Assembly: GCA_020634565.1 (NCBI GenBank) | Contig: JACKBN010000004.1 | Span: 186,001 to 250,000 of the forward strand | Origin: Ardenticatenaceae bacterium | GTDB taxonomy: Bacteria; Chloroflexota; Anaerolineae; Promineifilales; Promineifilaceae | Direction of reading: 5' to 3' | DNA length: 64,000 nt | Shown: piece after piece, positions 43,346 to 52,899 of the stretch | How the letters are laid out: the number at the start of each line of letters is the position of its first letter | Position numbering within the stretch: the first letter of the stretch is position 1 | Position numbers and translations under genes: made by a program | The notes under the pieces: model-generated | Seen by the model: only the letters and a program-made list of their open reading frames with translations | Told to the model about the DNA's origin: nothing | Databases searched by the model: none

Positions 43346-44336
43346 GCGTCCTATTTTCAATTTGTCTAATGCTAATTCTTTCTTTGAGCAATTGTAAGGT
43401 TGCTTCTGGTGTGGTTGCGTCTGGCCATGTGCCTTGTTCGGCTTGTTGAACGGCCGTTTGCAAAACCGAATTCACTGGCGTGGGCACACCGAACCGCCGC
43501 CCCGCTGCGATTACCGCGCCACAAATCGCGCCAATTTCGGTGGGACGGCCGTTTGCCAAATCCTGCCGCATCGAGGAATGGTTGGCCGCTGTGGCCTGAG
43601 CCACGGCCAACGCTTGCGCTGCCGCATCAGCAAAAGGAAGCTGGATGTTTTGGGCAGTAGCGATGGCGGCAACTTCTTGGGCGGCCAGCGTCATCAGCTC
43701 GCGGGCGGTGGGGTTTTCGGCCAGAAAACCGTTGGGCACCTGCAAAACGGCCGTTAGCGGATTGATCCCCGCATTTACCGCCAGCTTGCCCCAGACGAGC
43801 CCGTCCACATTAGCCGAAAAAGTGGTGACAAATCCGGCTGCCTCGAACAACGCGACGATTTTTTGCGGCGGAATGGCCGTTTCTTCCGCAGCAGCAATGT
43901 ACGTGTGTCCGCTGCCCGCGTGGCGCACCACGCCCGGCTCCAGCAATGCCGCTCCTTCGGAAGTGATGCCCAGATTGGCGCGCTTTTGGCCGAGAACGGC
44001 CGTTAACTGTTCCAGGTTGCCAACCCCATTTTGCAGCGTCAGGGCCATGCCGCTGGGTGCCAACAGTTGCTTTGCGGTTTCGGCCGCTTGCTGCGTTTGG
44101 TAGCTTTTCACCAAAATCAGGGCCAAATCGGCGGGAGCGGCCGTTTGCGGCTTGTTGGTGGCGGTGAGTTGGATGGTTTGGGAACGGCCTTCTGGCTGAA
44201 TAAATTGCAGGCCAGTTTTTTGTAGAGCCACAAGCTGCGCGGGCCAATGCCCCACCAGCGTTACGTCGGCGATCTGGCTCAGTTTGGCCCCAAACAGGCA
44301 GCCCATCGCTCCAATGCCGATGATGGCAACGCGCAT
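43320..44336 (-). CDS. panE: 2-dehydropantoate 2-reductase
   Basis: 338 aa from the ATG at 44336, one base after the panB stop; a longer frame inside panB lacks homology. Reduces ketopantoate to pantoate with NADPH. Rossmann motif IIGIGAMGCLFGAKL, the conserved LILVKSYQT, NGVGN and KLAVNAGINPLTAV (catalytic Lys) are present. The C-terminal tail after LLKERI is encoded by an intergenic-type repeat, so it is likely a recent extension. Confidence 0.93.
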   Translation of the reverse strand: MRVAIIGIGAMGCLFGAKLSQIADVTLVGHWPAQLVALQKTGLQFIQPEGRSQTIQLTATNKPQTAAPADLALILVKSYQTQQAAETAKQLLAPSGMALTLQNGVGNLEQLTAVLGQKRANLGITSEGAALLEPGVVRHAGSGHTYIAAAEETAIPPQKIVALFEAAGFVTTFSANVDGLVWGKLAVNAGINPLTAVLQVPNGFLAENPTARELMTLAAQEVAAIATAQNIQLPFADAAAQALAVAQATAANHSSMRQDLANGRPTEIGAICGAVIAAGRRFGVPTPVNSVLQTAVQQAEQGTWPDATTPEATLQLLKERISIRQIENRTPINAENAD

Positions 44337-44337
44337 T

Positions 44338-45192
44338 TTACCGCCCGGCCACCGCAGATAAAAAGGCTGATTCTTCCTCTTCATCCATGGGATAGGTGTG
44401 CTCTTCAGCCGGGAATTGGCGGTTGCGTACTTCTTGGGTGTAGGTTTGTACGGCCGTTTTGATCGCCTCGCCAATTTGGGCATACTCTTTTACAAAGCGG
44501 GGCTGCAAGCGGTCATACAGTCCCAACAAATCGTGATAAACCAGCACTTGCCCATTGCAGCCAGCACCTGCACCAATGCCGATAGTAGGAATGTGGAGCC
44601 GCTTGCTGATTGTGGCAGCAACGGCTGCGGGAACTGCTTCCAGCACAATGGCAAAACAGCCCGCCTTTTGCAACATTTGGGCATCTTCGAGCAGCGCCTG
44701 GGCAGAAACAGCCGTTTTGCCTTGAATGCGATAGCCACCCAACTGCGAAACGGTTTGCGGTGTCAGGCCAATATGGCTCATGACAGGAATGCCAGCCTGG
44801 ACGATGGCCCGCACCGTGTTGGCGATCTCTTTGCCACCCTCAACCTTCACACAATCCATCCCGGCCTCTTTTAGAAAGCGCCCGGCGTTACGTACGGCTT
44901 CGGCCACGTCTGCCTGGTAGCTCATGAAGGGCATATCGCCTACCAGAAAGGCAGCTGAGGTGCCTCGGGCGACCGCTTTGCAATGGTGCAGCATCTCATC
45001 CATGGTCACTTGTGCGGTGCACGGATACCCCAGCATCACCATGCCCAGCGAATCACCAACCAGAATCATGTCCGTGTCTGTCTGGTCTACCAAAATAGCA
45101 GCTGTGAAATCATACGCAGTGATCATGGTGATGGGAATGTTGTTCTCTTTCCGCTTTTGAATATCTAGAATGGTCACCTTTTTGCGACTCAT
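44338..45192 (-). CDS. panB: 3-methyl-2-oxobutanoate hydroxymethyltransferase
   Basis: 284 aa, first committed step of pantothenate synthesis: transfers a hydroxymethyl group from methylenetetrahydrofolate to ketoisovalerate. Visible parts are MITAYDF, VGDSLGMVMLGY (Mg/substrate), VKVEGG, GYRIQGKTA and GIGAGAGCNGQVLVYHDLLG. It is the first gene of panB-panE-panC. An unusual feature is the C-terminal EEHTYPMDEEEESAF acidic tail. Confidence 0.94.
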   Translation of the reverse strand: MSRKKVTILDIQKRKENNIPITMITAYDFTAAILVDQTDTDMILVGDSLGMVMLGYPCTAQVTMDEMLHHCKAVARGTSAAFLVGDMPFMSYQADVAEAVRNAGRFLKEAGMDCVKVEGGKEIANTVRAIVQAGIPVMSHIGLTPQTVSQLGGYRIQGKTAVSAQALLEDAQMLQKAGCFAIVLEAVPAAVAATISKRLHIPTIGIGAGAGCNGQVLVYHDLLGLYDRLQPRFVKEYAQIGEAIKTAVQTYTQEVRNRQFPAEEHTYPMDEEEESAFLSAVAGR

Positions 45193-45331
45193 AGGAAATT
45201 CCTCTCATTTTTTGGCAGCAAGGTTTGTAAACAATTTTACTGTCAGAATGACTTCCATCTTTGGGATTTATGCTCTGTAATCATTGATAATCGTAATTGA
45301 TTCGACAACAATTATTTTTGGAGAGCGCCTC
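45193..45331. other. Divergent promoter region of panB
   Basis: AT-rich with no octamer and no hairpin. It should carry the panB promoter on the minus strand, but no confident pair of boxes was found. GAGAGGAAT precedes the panB start. Confidence 0.4.
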
Positions 45332-45439
45332 ATGAATTGGCTACCAGTAATAATCCTTTTTACAATATTGATTGTAACATTTATTCCTAACCCACCATCT
45401 GTGAAGATCGAGGAATCAAACGAGAATGCATCCAGTTAA
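45332..45439 (+). CDS. Very small single-helix membrane protein (35 aa)
   Basis: ATG at 45332 preceded 6 nt upstream by GGAGAG. The product has one membrane helix (WLPVIILFTILIVTFI) and a short acidic/polar tail (KIEESNENASS). Such microproteins are easily missed; only the ribosome site and the clean hydrophobic segment support it. It lies 70 bp before the TlpA-like gene on the same strand. Confidence 0.4.
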   Translation: MNWLPVIILFTILIVTFIPNPPSVKIEESNENASS

Positions 45440-45509
45440 AGGTTGTCTCAGTTTCTCTTTTTAAGATGTTTCTTCGTTTTTCCCTTTCTGTACGTGATAA
45501 AATTGAATC

Positions 45510-46610
45510 ATGTCTGGTGGTTTACTCGATCCGCGCATTGTCCGCATGCCGCCTTTGGTTGAGGGTGAATGGTTAAACGGCCGTTCTCTTTCCCGCTCTC
45601 AACTCCGTGGTCAGGTTGTCCTGGTAGATTTTTGGGATTATACCTGCATTAACTGTCTCCGAACGCTTCCCTATCTAAAACAATGGCATCAACGATACGC
45701 ACAGCATGGGCTGGTGATTATTGGCATTCACACGCCGGAGTTTGGCTTTGCCCAGTTCAGGAATCATCTGGAAGCGGCCGTTGCTGAGTATGAAATTCCT
45801 TATCCCATTTTGCTAGACAATACGCAGAAAAATTGGTCACAGTTTGCTGCCAAAGCATGGCCCACCAAATATCTGATTGACCCCGATGGCTATATTCGCT
45901 TTAAGCGGCAGGGCGAAGGGTATTATCAGGACACAGAGCGGGCTATCCAGACGCTGCTGCGCTTGCGCCAGCCAGATATTTCTTTGCCGGATTTGCTGCC
46001 GCCGCTGCGAGAAGAGGACGCCTCTGGCGCCGTGTGTTACCGGCCCACGCCAGAGCTGTATGCGGGCTTCCAGGGTGGGGGGCTGTTTGGTGGTGCGTTG
46101 GGCAACCCGGAGGGGTATATGCCCAACAGCCCGGTAATTTATCGCCTGCCGCCGGTAAAAACGTGGCAGGAAGGCCAGTTTTATGTGGATGGCATCTGGC
46201 GGGCCTGGCCGGAAGCGCTGGCGTTTGCCGGGGAGCAAGGCGGGGAGATCGTGCTGCCGTATTCGGCCGTTTCGGTGAATGCGGTGCTGACGCCCACGGC
46301 CGATCCCGTAGAAACTGCGCTAGAGATGAAGCCCACGGAGGCAGCGCCTGTGGTAGAGGTGGTGCAGGACGGCCGTTATCTTACCGAAATGGTGGCGGGC
46401 AGCGATGTGTTGTTTGGCGAAAACGGCCGTAGCTACGTGCGTGTCGATCGCCCTCGCATGGTCAATTTGGTAAACAATCCTGATTTTGGCAACCACACTC
46501 TTCGCCTTATCTTTCAGGCGCGCGGGTTGGCTGTGTATACGTTCACCTTCACTGGCTGTGTTGCCTCCCCGCAAAATCCCCACGATGCGGACACGTTCCG
46601 TATTCCCTGA
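45510..46610 (+). CDS. Thioredoxin-like (TlpA/DipZ C-terminal type) protein
   Basis: 366 aa. Residues ~15-160 are a redoxin domain with active-site CINC in FWDYTCINCLRTLPYL and cis-Pro region AWPTKYLIDPDGYIRF. Residues ~210-360 form a second beta-rich domain like that after the thioredoxin part of DipZ-type proteins. No signal peptide is seen, so a cytoplasmic site is likely, or an N-terminal part is missing. It should reduce disulfides or act as a peroxide reductant. Octamers encode NGRS, DGRY and NGRSY. Confidence 0.82.
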   Translation: MSGGLLDPRIVRMPPLVEGEWLNGRSLSRSQLRGQVVLVDFWDYTCINCLRTLPYLKQWHQRYAQHGLVIIGIHTPEFGFAQFRNHLEAAVAEYEIPYPILLDNTQKNWSQFAAKAWPTKYLIDPDGYIRFKRQGEGYYQDTERAIQTLLRLRQPDISLPDLLPPLREEDASGAVCYRPTPELYAGFQGGGLFGGALGNPEGYMPNSPVIYRLPPVKTWQEGQFYVDGIWRAWPEALAFAGEQGGEIVLPYSAVSVNAVLTPTADPVETALEMKPTEAAPVVEVVQDGRYLTEMVAGSDVLFGENGRSYVRVDRPRMVNLVNNPDFGNHTLRLIFQARGLAVYTFTFTGCVASPQNPHDADTFRIP

Positions 46611-46631
46611 ATCTGGATTTCTTTATAAAAA

Positions 46632-46665
46632 GCCACAGAGAAGAAAGAGAAATACAGAAACTAGA
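46632..46665. repeat. Half-copy of the CACAGAG repeat
   Basis: GCCACAGAGAAGAAAGAGAAATACAGAAAC, a single arm of the family without its inverted partner. It lies between the convergent TlpA-like and TPR genes. Confidence 0.35.
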
Positions 46666-46721
46666 CCTTCGCCTCAAAAAAGTCTTTGCCCATTGTAGCT
46701 AATTTTGGGATAGGTACTTGA

Positions 46722-47702
46722 TCAGTCGAATTGTTGGCTTAAATCTTCCGCGTCTTTTTGTAGGTAGGGCAGGTGGGGATAATCTGGCTGGTCGGCTAGC
46801 TGAGCCTGTACCAGCGGCACGCCATCTACAAACGCCTGCATTTTTTCGTGAACCTTTTGGGCTTGCTCGATTTCTTTGAGCGCTTGCAGGCTGCGCCACA
46901 GGTAGTAATGTGCTTGCAGTTCATACTCCAAAAAGCGGAGCGAACGGCCGATTGCATCCAACAAACTGGCCGCAGCCTCGCGGTATTCCCCCTGGCGATA
47001 TTGACATAATCCCAGATGGTAGCGATACAGTGCATTGCCGGGATCCAGTAACAACGCTTGAGTAAAGCTCTCTTCTGCTTTATCAAATCTGGCTTCTGCC
47101 AGGTAAATCTGGCCCAGGGTGTTGTAAACAGGGTGGGCATTGGGCTTCAGGGCGATGGCTTCTTTGGCGCTACGTTCGGCCCGGCTGAAATCCAGGTTGG
47201 TGAGATAAATGAGGGCGCGCAGCTGGTAGGATTCCCAAAAATCGGGTCGAGCATCAATGGATTTGTCTACCAACTCTAAAGCGGATTCCATGTTGCCTGC
47301 CCGAAAATGGCGAAAAGCGACCCGATATGAAATGGGCGTATTAAAGACGCGGTACAGAATGAGCAGTAAAAAGGTGAGGCCCACGCCAAGCAGGGTAATG
47401 CTCACGTTGCCTCGAATCATGCCCAAGCTAATGCCCACCAGAGCGGGAATGGCAATGACAACGGCCGTAATGCGCAGTCGTTTTTCCGCGTGGCGCGTCC
47501 AGTACAGTAGAAAAGCCAGCATGGCTATGCTTATGAAGAGGGCAACGGCCGTATTAAATTCACCTGGCGTCACCTGGTAAAGTAGCAGCCCTGCTCCCCA
47601 AATGATCAGCGTAATAATGACGGGCAAAATCAGACTGGTACGCAGCTCTTTTTGGGACATGCTGTGTGATGATTGCGCTTTCGGTTTTGATGATTCAGTC
47701 AA
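46722..47702 (-). CDS. Membrane-anchored TPR protein
   Basis: 326 aa. The first codon is TTG at 47702, supported by AGGAG 9 nt upstream; an ATG at 47660 is the alternative. Residues ~22-115 contain four hydrophobic helices. Residues ~130-290 are four to five TPR repeats (RPDFWESYQLRALIYLTNLDFSRAE, KPNAHPVYNTLGQIYLAEARFDKAE, DPGNALYRYHLGLCQYRQGEYREAA). It probably anchors a protein complex at the membrane. No partner is suggested by neighbours. Confidence 0.78.
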   Translation of the reverse strand: MTESSKPKAQSSHSMSQKELRTSLILPVIITLIIWGAGLLLYQVTPGEFNTAVALFISIAMLAFLLYWTRHAEKRLRITAVVIAIPALVGISLGMIRGNVSITLLGVGLTFLLLILYRVFNTPISYRVAFRHFRAGNMESALELVDKSIDARPDFWESYQLRALIYLTNLDFSRAERSAKEAIALKPNAHPVYNTLGQIYLAEARFDKAEESFTQALLLDPGNALYRYHLGLCQYRQGEYREAAASLLDAIGRSLRFLEYELQAHYYLWRSLQALKEIEQAQKVHEKMQAFVDGVPLVQAQLADQPDYPHLPYLQKDAEDLSQQFD

Positions 47703-47794
47703 AAAATTACTCCTACATCATGACATTTCAAACAATGATAGCGCAAAATTAGTTTGGTGGCTGTCACGCATAAAAAGTTGCCCGACATGCAGCG

Positions 47795-47823
47795 TTGACA
47801 AGGGTACCTGCTTCCTGTAATAT
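47795..47823 (+). promoter_or_regulatory. Sigma-70-type promoter of the DoxX-like gene
   Basis: TTGACA (47795-47800) and TAATAT (47818-47823), 17-bp spacer, 60 bp before the start. Confidence 0.6.
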
Positions 47824-47882
47824 CTCCCCAAGCGGACTTGGGTCCATTTTTATCCGGGAAAAGAAAATAGGAGAATCAGGAA

Positions 47883-48245
47883 ATGAATATTGCGTTATGG
47901 ATTGTTCAGGGATTGTTGGCTGTGGCTTTTTTAATGGCTGGTGGTATGAAGTTGACCCAACCCAAAGAGAAGCTGGCCGCCAATATGGGCTGGGTAGAAG
48001 ATTTTTCACAAAATGCTGTGCGCATTATTGGTTTATTGGAAGTTTTGGGGGCCATTGGCCTTATTTTGCCGTGGGCACTCACGATTTTGCCGGAGCTTAC
48101 AGGTTTTGCTGCCGTTGGACTGGTGCTTACCATGATTGGTGCAGCCATTACTCACATTCGTCGCGGCGAAATGCAGATGATCGTTCCCAATATCGTGTTA
48201 GGCTTGCTTGCTGCTTTTGTAGCGGTGGGGCGACTATTTTTGTAG
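47883..48245 (+). CDS. DoxX-like membrane protein
   Basis: 120 aa, four helices: IALWIVQGLLAVAFLMAGGMKL, IIGLLEVLGAIGLILPWAL, FAAVGLVLTMIGAAITHI and IVPNIVLGLLAAFVAVG. The pattern GLLAVAFLMAGGMKLTQP and LEVLGAIGLILP matches the DoxX_2 family of small membrane proteins found with thiol or redox systems. GGAGAATCAGGAA precedes the ATG. Function unknown at this locus. Confidence 0.8.
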   Translation: MNIALWIVQGLLAVAFLMAGGMKLTQPKEKLAANMGWVEDFSQNAVRIIGLLEVLGAIGLILPWALTILPELTGFAAVGLVLTMIGAAITHIRRGEMQMIVPNIVLGLLAAFVAVGRLFL

Positions 48246-48296
48246 GATTTTGAGGGAGTGCGCCCCTTTGGGGCAACCTTACCGTTGTTTGAAGGG

Positions 48297-49490
48297 CTAC
48301 GAGAGGGATACGGCCGTATCCCTCTCCCGAGCGGCTTCTGCTTCTTCATTGGCAATGGGCATGGTGACGTAAAATGCCGTGCCCTCACCATACTTGCTTT
48401 CAAACCAGATACGGCCGTTTTGCATTTCAATGAGCGCCTTGGTGATGTAAAGGCCCAGGCCGGTGCCTGGCCGGGCTTGAATATCAGATTCTTCTGAGCG
48501 GAAATATTTAGAGAAAATCTTCTTTTGCTCATCAGGATGAATGCCCAAGCCGGTGTCTTGAATGGTCATGTCTATGGTATGGTGCTGGCGATTGTGAACG
48601 GCCGTTAACGAAATTTCGCCCCCATCAGGTGTGTATTTAAGCGCATTCCGCAAAAGATTGGTGAGCACCTGAATCATCCGGCCACGATCGGCCCAAATGG
48701 GAGGCAAATCGTCTGGCATACGAATGTTTAGTTCATGATTCTCCACCATGAGATCATGCTCAAAACTTTCTACAATCTTGCCAATCAACTCGCGCAGATC
48801 CAGCGTTCCCAGATTCAGGCGAATGTTGCCAGTTTCCAGGCGAGAAATATCATCCAAATCCACAATAAGCGCCTGCATACGTTCCAGGCTAAAGTTAATT
48901 TTGTCCAGCAGCTGCATCTGTTTATCATTCAAAGGCCCCAGTCGGCTGAGCAGATAGCTCGTTGTAGAAATTTGGGCAATTGGATTGCGCAGTTCATGAG
49001 CCGCCATGCCGATAAACTCTGTTTTGGCCATGTTGGCCTCTTTAACAGCCTCGTACATCTGCTCAATTTCTGCCTGGTGTGCCTGCTCCTGATCATGCAA
49101 AAACTTGCGACGCAGGCTGGTGTCTACTCGGGTGTTTAGGAGGGTGTGGTTTGGCGGCTTTACCAGATAGTCTTCCGCGCCAAGTTGAATACAGCGAATA
49201 GCATTATCGAGCTGGCTGTCAGCAGAAACAACAATAACGGGAATTTTGGCCAGTTCAGGTTCTTTAGCCATGTATTCCAGCACTTCAAAACCCGTCATTT
49301 TAGGCATCATGATGTCCAGCAGAATCAAATCGAAAAAATGAATGTGCATTAATTCGATGGCTTCCTGCCCGTCACTGGCCAGCGTCACATGATGGTTATT
49401 TTGTTCTAACGCCAACTTCATAATTTGGCGGATGACTGGATTGTCATCAACAACTAATATTGAACCCTGCAAGCCCTGCATAATTTGCAT
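48297..49490 (-). CDS. Receiver-domain histidine kinase
   Basis: About 397 aa from the ATG at 49490 (GGGAG lies just before; a second ATG at 49481 has better spacing). Residues ~8-125 are a CheY-like receiver (ILVVDDNP, LDIMMP phosphoacceptor Asp, KPP). A short coiled coil leads to HisKA with intact H-box MAAHELRNP, then HATPase (NLLRNALKY, DTGLGI, GTGLGLYI). So it receives phosphate from another protein and also autophosphorylates, or autoregulates. Receiver-first order is the reverse of most hybrid kinases. It is soluble. Confidence 0.88.
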   Translation of the reverse strand: MQIMQGLQGSILVVDDNPVIRQIMKLALEQNNHHVTLASDGQEAIELMHIHFFDLILLDIMMPKMTGFEVLEYMAKEPELAKIPVIVVSADSQLDNAIRCIQLGAEDYLVKPPNHTLLNTRVDTSLRRKFLHDQEQAHQAEIEQMYEAVKEANMAKTEFIGMAAHELRNPIAQISTTSYLLSRLGPLNDKQMQLLDKINFSLERMQALIVDLDDISRLETGNIRLNLGTLDLRELIGKIVESFEHDLMVENHELNIRMPDDLPPIWADRGRMIQVLTNLLRNALKYTPDGGEISLTAVHNRQHHTIDMTIQDTGLGIHPDEQKKIFSKYFRSEESDIQARPGTGLGLYITKALIEMQNGRIWFESKYGEGTAFYVTMPIANEEAEAARERDTAVSLS

Positions 49491-49918
49491 AAACTCCCAC
49501 AAAATTATCAAACGGCCGTTTCCCAACTGAAACATTCTCTGCCACGGTAGACAGAAGCCTACCACAAATTAAAGAAGATTTCTCACAAAACAACTCGCTA
49601 CAAAAATAGAGTGGTGACAAATGACATCCAGCTATCTATGATAAAAATCAGCCAAATGGGCCTGTTAAGAGTTGACAAAATTGAGGCGTGGCGTAATATC
49701 AAAGAAGCTTCAACTGACTTCTCAATAACGAATTTGAAGTCTTTTTCTAAGCGAAAATTAGTCGGGAGCCTTAAAGACAGTCAAGCTAAAACCATAGCCA
49801 TTTCCTCTAAACTTGGTTATTTGCAGACACTGTAGATCGTTGAAGCACCTCCTTATCTTGCGAGTGTCCCATCAAAATCAGGGATGCGTGTCTGGTGAAG
49901 AAGAAAGAAGGAAGCAAC
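49491..49918. other. Intergenic region before glpABC
   Basis: 428 bp, AT-rich, containing one octamer at ~49511 near the kinase start and none further on. A TTGACA (49672-49677)/TAATAT (49694-49699) pair with 16-bp spacing may be the glp promoter, ~220 bp upstream of the start. An open frame at 49611-49835 lacks ribosome site and homology and is not called. Confidence 0.4.
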
Positions 49919-51550
49919 ATGCGCAAAATAGAGACAGAAGTTCTTGTAATTGGTGGCGGCGCTACCGGAACAGGCGTGGTTTATGATCTGGCCCAGCGAG
50001 GCTTCAAAACCATTCTGGTAGAAAAGCGCGACCTCACCCACGGAACCACAGGACGCTATCACGGTTTGTTACACAGCGGCGGGCGTTACGTGGTAAAAGA
50101 CCCCAAAGCAGCAACAGAATGCATCGAAGAAAATATCATCTTGCGCAAAATTATGCCGCACTGTCTGGAAGACACGAGCGGCTTTTTTGTCTCTACGCCT
50201 TGGGACGATCCAAATTTTGGCGACAAGTTTATGCAGGGTTGCCGCGACACGGGCGTGCCCTGTGAAGAGATCTCCGTGGCCCAGATGCTGCGTGAAGAGC
50301 CGCATCTGAACCCCAACATCAGCCGCTGCTTCCGCGTGCCGGACGGCTCGGCCGACTCCTTTTTGGCCACGCAGGTGGTGGCCGAAGGTGCCCGCCAGTA
50401 TGGTGCCCAAATCCTCAATTACCACGAGGTGAAAACGCTCGTGCGTGAAGGTGATCGCATTACGGGAGCCATTTGCCACGATTTGGTGACGGACGAAGAT
50501 GTCACGATTGTGGCTGACATGGTGGTGAATGCCTCTGGCGCGTGGGCGGGCAAGATTGCTCATTCTGGCGGTGTAGAAGTCAACGTGCAGGCAGGCAAAG
50601 GGACGATGGTGGCTTTGAGCTACCGCATTATCAACACAGTGGTGAACCGCTGTAAGATGCCCGCCGACGGGGACATTATTGTGCCTATTCATACCGTCTC
50701 GGTTATTGGTACGACGGATGAACGAGTGCCAGACCCGGAACATTTTGCCATCGAGCCGTGGGAAGTGAAGCTGATGCTGCAAGAGGCGGATAAATTGGTG
50801 CCGGGCTTCTCTGAAATGCGGATTTTGCGGGCCTGGGGTGGCGTACGGCCGTTGTACCAGGAAACCAAAGTGGCTGATACCCGCGACGTGACCCGCGCTT
50901 ACACCCTTCTGGACCATGAAACGCGGGATGGATTGCAAGGATTCATCACCATTACTGGCGGTAAATGGACCACCTTCCGGCAGATGGCCCAGGTAACGGC
51001 CGATCGCGTTTGTGAAAAGCTGAACACCGAGCGGGCATGCCGCACCCATGAGGAGCTGCTGCCCCATCCGTTTGAGCCAGGCCACAACAAAACCTACCAC
51101 ACGCTGGGTGCCCGCTTGGCCCGCACTGAGCAGGAAAAATCGTTTGGCGAGCTTATTTGTGAATGTGAGCTGGCTTCCCGCAGCGACATTGAGAGCGCCA
51201 TTAACGAAGGTGAAGCGAAAACGCTGGATGATATTCGCCGCGATGTGCGCATGGGCATGGGGCCGTGCCAGGGTGGTTTTTGCACCTTGCGCACCATTGG
51301 CATCTGGCACCAGCTGCACAAACTGCCCATCGAAAATGCCAATGTGGCCCTGCGCGACTTCTTGCAGGAGCGGTGGAAAGGGCTGCTGCCCATTTTGTGG
51401 GGGGCGCAGCTAAAGCAAGAACGTTTGGATGAACTGATTTACCTATCGGTGCTGAACGCAGACCATCTGCCCGGCGAAAAAGCGTCGCGGCTGGGGCCAA
51501 AGATGTACGAGAAAGGCACTGTTGAAGAAAATCCGGATGCAAAGATATGA
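49919..51550 (+). CDS. glpA: Anaerobic glycerol-3-phosphate dehydrogenase subunit A
   Basis: 543 aa from the ATG at 49919 (AAGGAAG upstream); a GTG at 49895 would add eight residues. Oxidises glycerol-3-phosphate to dihydroxyacetone phosphate with FAD. N-terminal VLVIGGGATGTGVVYDLAQRG binds FAD, RYHGLLHSGGRYV is the family substrate motif, and the C-terminal CECELASRSDI...GPCQGGFC is a BFD-like [2Fe-2S] region. Its stop overlaps glpB by 4 nt. Electrons go through GlpB and GlpC to the quinone pool. Confidence 0.94.
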   Translation: MRKIETEVLVIGGGATGTGVVYDLAQRGFKTILVEKRDLTHGTTGRYHGLLHSGGRYVVKDPKAATECIEENIILRKIMPHCLEDTSGFFVSTPWDDPNFGDKFMQGCRDTGVPCEEISVAQMLREEPHLNPNISRCFRVPDGSADSFLATQVVAEGARQYGAQILNYHEVKTLVREGDRITGAICHDLVTDEDVTIVADMVVNASGAWAGKIAHSGGVEVNVQAGKGTMVALSYRIINTVVNRCKMPADGDIIVPIHTVSVIGTTDERVPDPEHFAIEPWEVKLMLQEADKLVPGFSEMRILRAWGGVRPLYQETKVADTRDVTRAYTLLDHETRDGLQGFITITGGKWTTFRQMAQVTADRVCEKLNTERACRTHEELLPHPFEPGHNKTYHTLGARLARTEQEKSFGELICECELASRSDIESAINEGEAKTLDDIRRDVRMGMGPCQGGFCTLRTIGIWHQLHKLPIENANVALRDFLQERWKGLLPILWGAQLKQERLDELIYLSVLNADHLPGEKASRLGPKMYEKGTVEENPDAKI

Positions 51551-52818
51551 GTACACAAAATGATGTGTTGGTTGTAGGTGCAGGGTTGGCGGGCTTAACG
51601 GCCGTTTGGCAGCTTGCTACCCAGCAAAAAAAGGTTCGACTGGTGAGCAAAGGGTGGGGTGCCACCCACTGGCACAGTGGCTGCATTGACGTGCTGGGTT
51701 ACTATCCGGTTGATGAACCAGAACCAGTGGAGTCGCCCGGCGTGACGCTGGCCAAGCTCATTGCCGATCAGCCGGAACATCCGTATGCGTTGGTCGGCGT
51801 TGCTGGTGTGGAGGCGGCGTTGACGGCCTTTCAGAACCTGTGCGCTGAGGCTGGCTATCCGCTGCATGGTTCGTTAGACAAAAACTGGCTGCTGCCTTCG
51901 GCCGTGGGCACGTTTCGGCCCACCTGCCTGGCCCCAGAAACGATGATCGCTGGCGATTTGCGCCGCGATGAGCCGATGCTGATTGTGGGTATCAAGCAGT
52001 TGGTAGATTTTTACCCCAACATTATTGCCGAAAATTTGGTGAAGCAAGGCGTAGATGCCGAGCATCTCGTAGTAGACATGCCCGAACTGGCGCAGCGCAA
52101 CTTTAATACGCCGGTCATTATTGGCAGCAAAATGGAACAGGCTGATTTCCGCGCTGAGCTGGTGCGGCGCATTAAGCCCAAGTTGGGTAAGGCGCAACGT
52201 GTGGGTCTACCTGCCATCATGGGGCGCCAGCCGTCCTTGGCCGTTAAAAATGATCTGGAGCAGCAGTTAGGTGTGCCCGTATTTGAGATTCCAGGATTGC
52301 CGCCGTCGCTGGCGGGGATACGGCTGCACGCAATTTTGCTTCAGGCGATTGAGCGGGCTGGTGGGCGTGTGTATCATGGTATGGAAGGTGTGGGGATTGA
52401 AAGTGAAGAGGGTCGGGTAACGGCCGTTCTCACCGAATCTGCTGCCCGTAACAAACCCCACCGCTTTGAGCGCTACGTGGTGGCCACTGGCGGCATTTTG
52501 GGCGGCGGCATTGCCACAAATCATCATGCCGAAGCGCGGGAAGTGGTGTTTGGCCTGCCGGTGATCCTGCCCGACAGCCGCCAGGATTGGTTTGAGCAAG
52601 ATTTTATGAACCCCAAAGGGCATCCGGTGTATCGGGCCGGGTTGAAGGTCAATCAGCAGTTCCAACCGCTGAACGGCGGCAGCCAGCCCGTGTATGAAAA
52701 CGTGTATGCCGCTGGCACCACCCTCAGCCACAGCGAAGTGATTCGCGAACGCTCGTTTGAAGGCGTGGCGCTGGCGACTGGTTTTGCTGTCGGAAATTTG
52801 TTGGCTAAGGCTAAATAG
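51547..52818 (+). CDS. glpB: Anaerobic glycerol-3-phosphate dehydrogenase subunit B
   Basis: 423 aa flavoprotein subunit. The N-terminal VLVVGAGLAGLTAVWQLA binds FAD; GWGATHWHSGCIDVLGY and LPPSLAGIRLH are typical GlpB. The first octamer lies inside the FAD helix (LTAVWQ). Translation is probably coupled to glpA by the ATGA overlap. Order and lengths match the E. coli glpABC operon; glpF and glpK are not in the window. Confidence 0.93.
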   Translation: MSTQNDVLVVGAGLAGLTAVWQLATQQKKVRLVSKGWGATHWHSGCIDVLGYYPVDEPEPVESPGVTLAKLIADQPEHPYALVGVAGVEAALTAFQNLCAEAGYPLHGSLDKNWLLPSAVGTFRPTCLAPETMIAGDLRRDEPMLIVGIKQLVDFYPNIIAENLVKQGVDAEHLVVDMPELAQRNFNTPVIIGSKMEQADFRAELVRRIKPKLGKAQRVGLPAIMGRQPSLAVKNDLEQQLGVPVFEIPGLPPSLAGIRLHAILLQAIERAGGRVYHGMEGVGIESEEGRVTAVLTESAARNKPHRFERYVVATGGILGGGIATNHHAEAREVVFGLPVILPDSRQDWFEQDFMNPKGHPVYRAGLKVNQQFQPLNGGSQPVYENVYAAGTTLSHSEVIRERSFEGVALATGFAVGNLLAKAK

Positions 52819-52899
52819 AAAGACAAACCCTCACAGATGGCGCTGGCAGCTATCTTTTTTACGCTGTGCGCTCTGTGGCTTAAAAATGGGAAAAAGCAA

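Noticed and set aside
49611..49835. 74-aa frame before glpA
   Set aside because: No ribosome site, no domain pattern, and it covers a likely promoter.
50069..51319. 416-aa minus-strand frame
   Set aside because: Complete shadow of glpA, whose motifs are intact.
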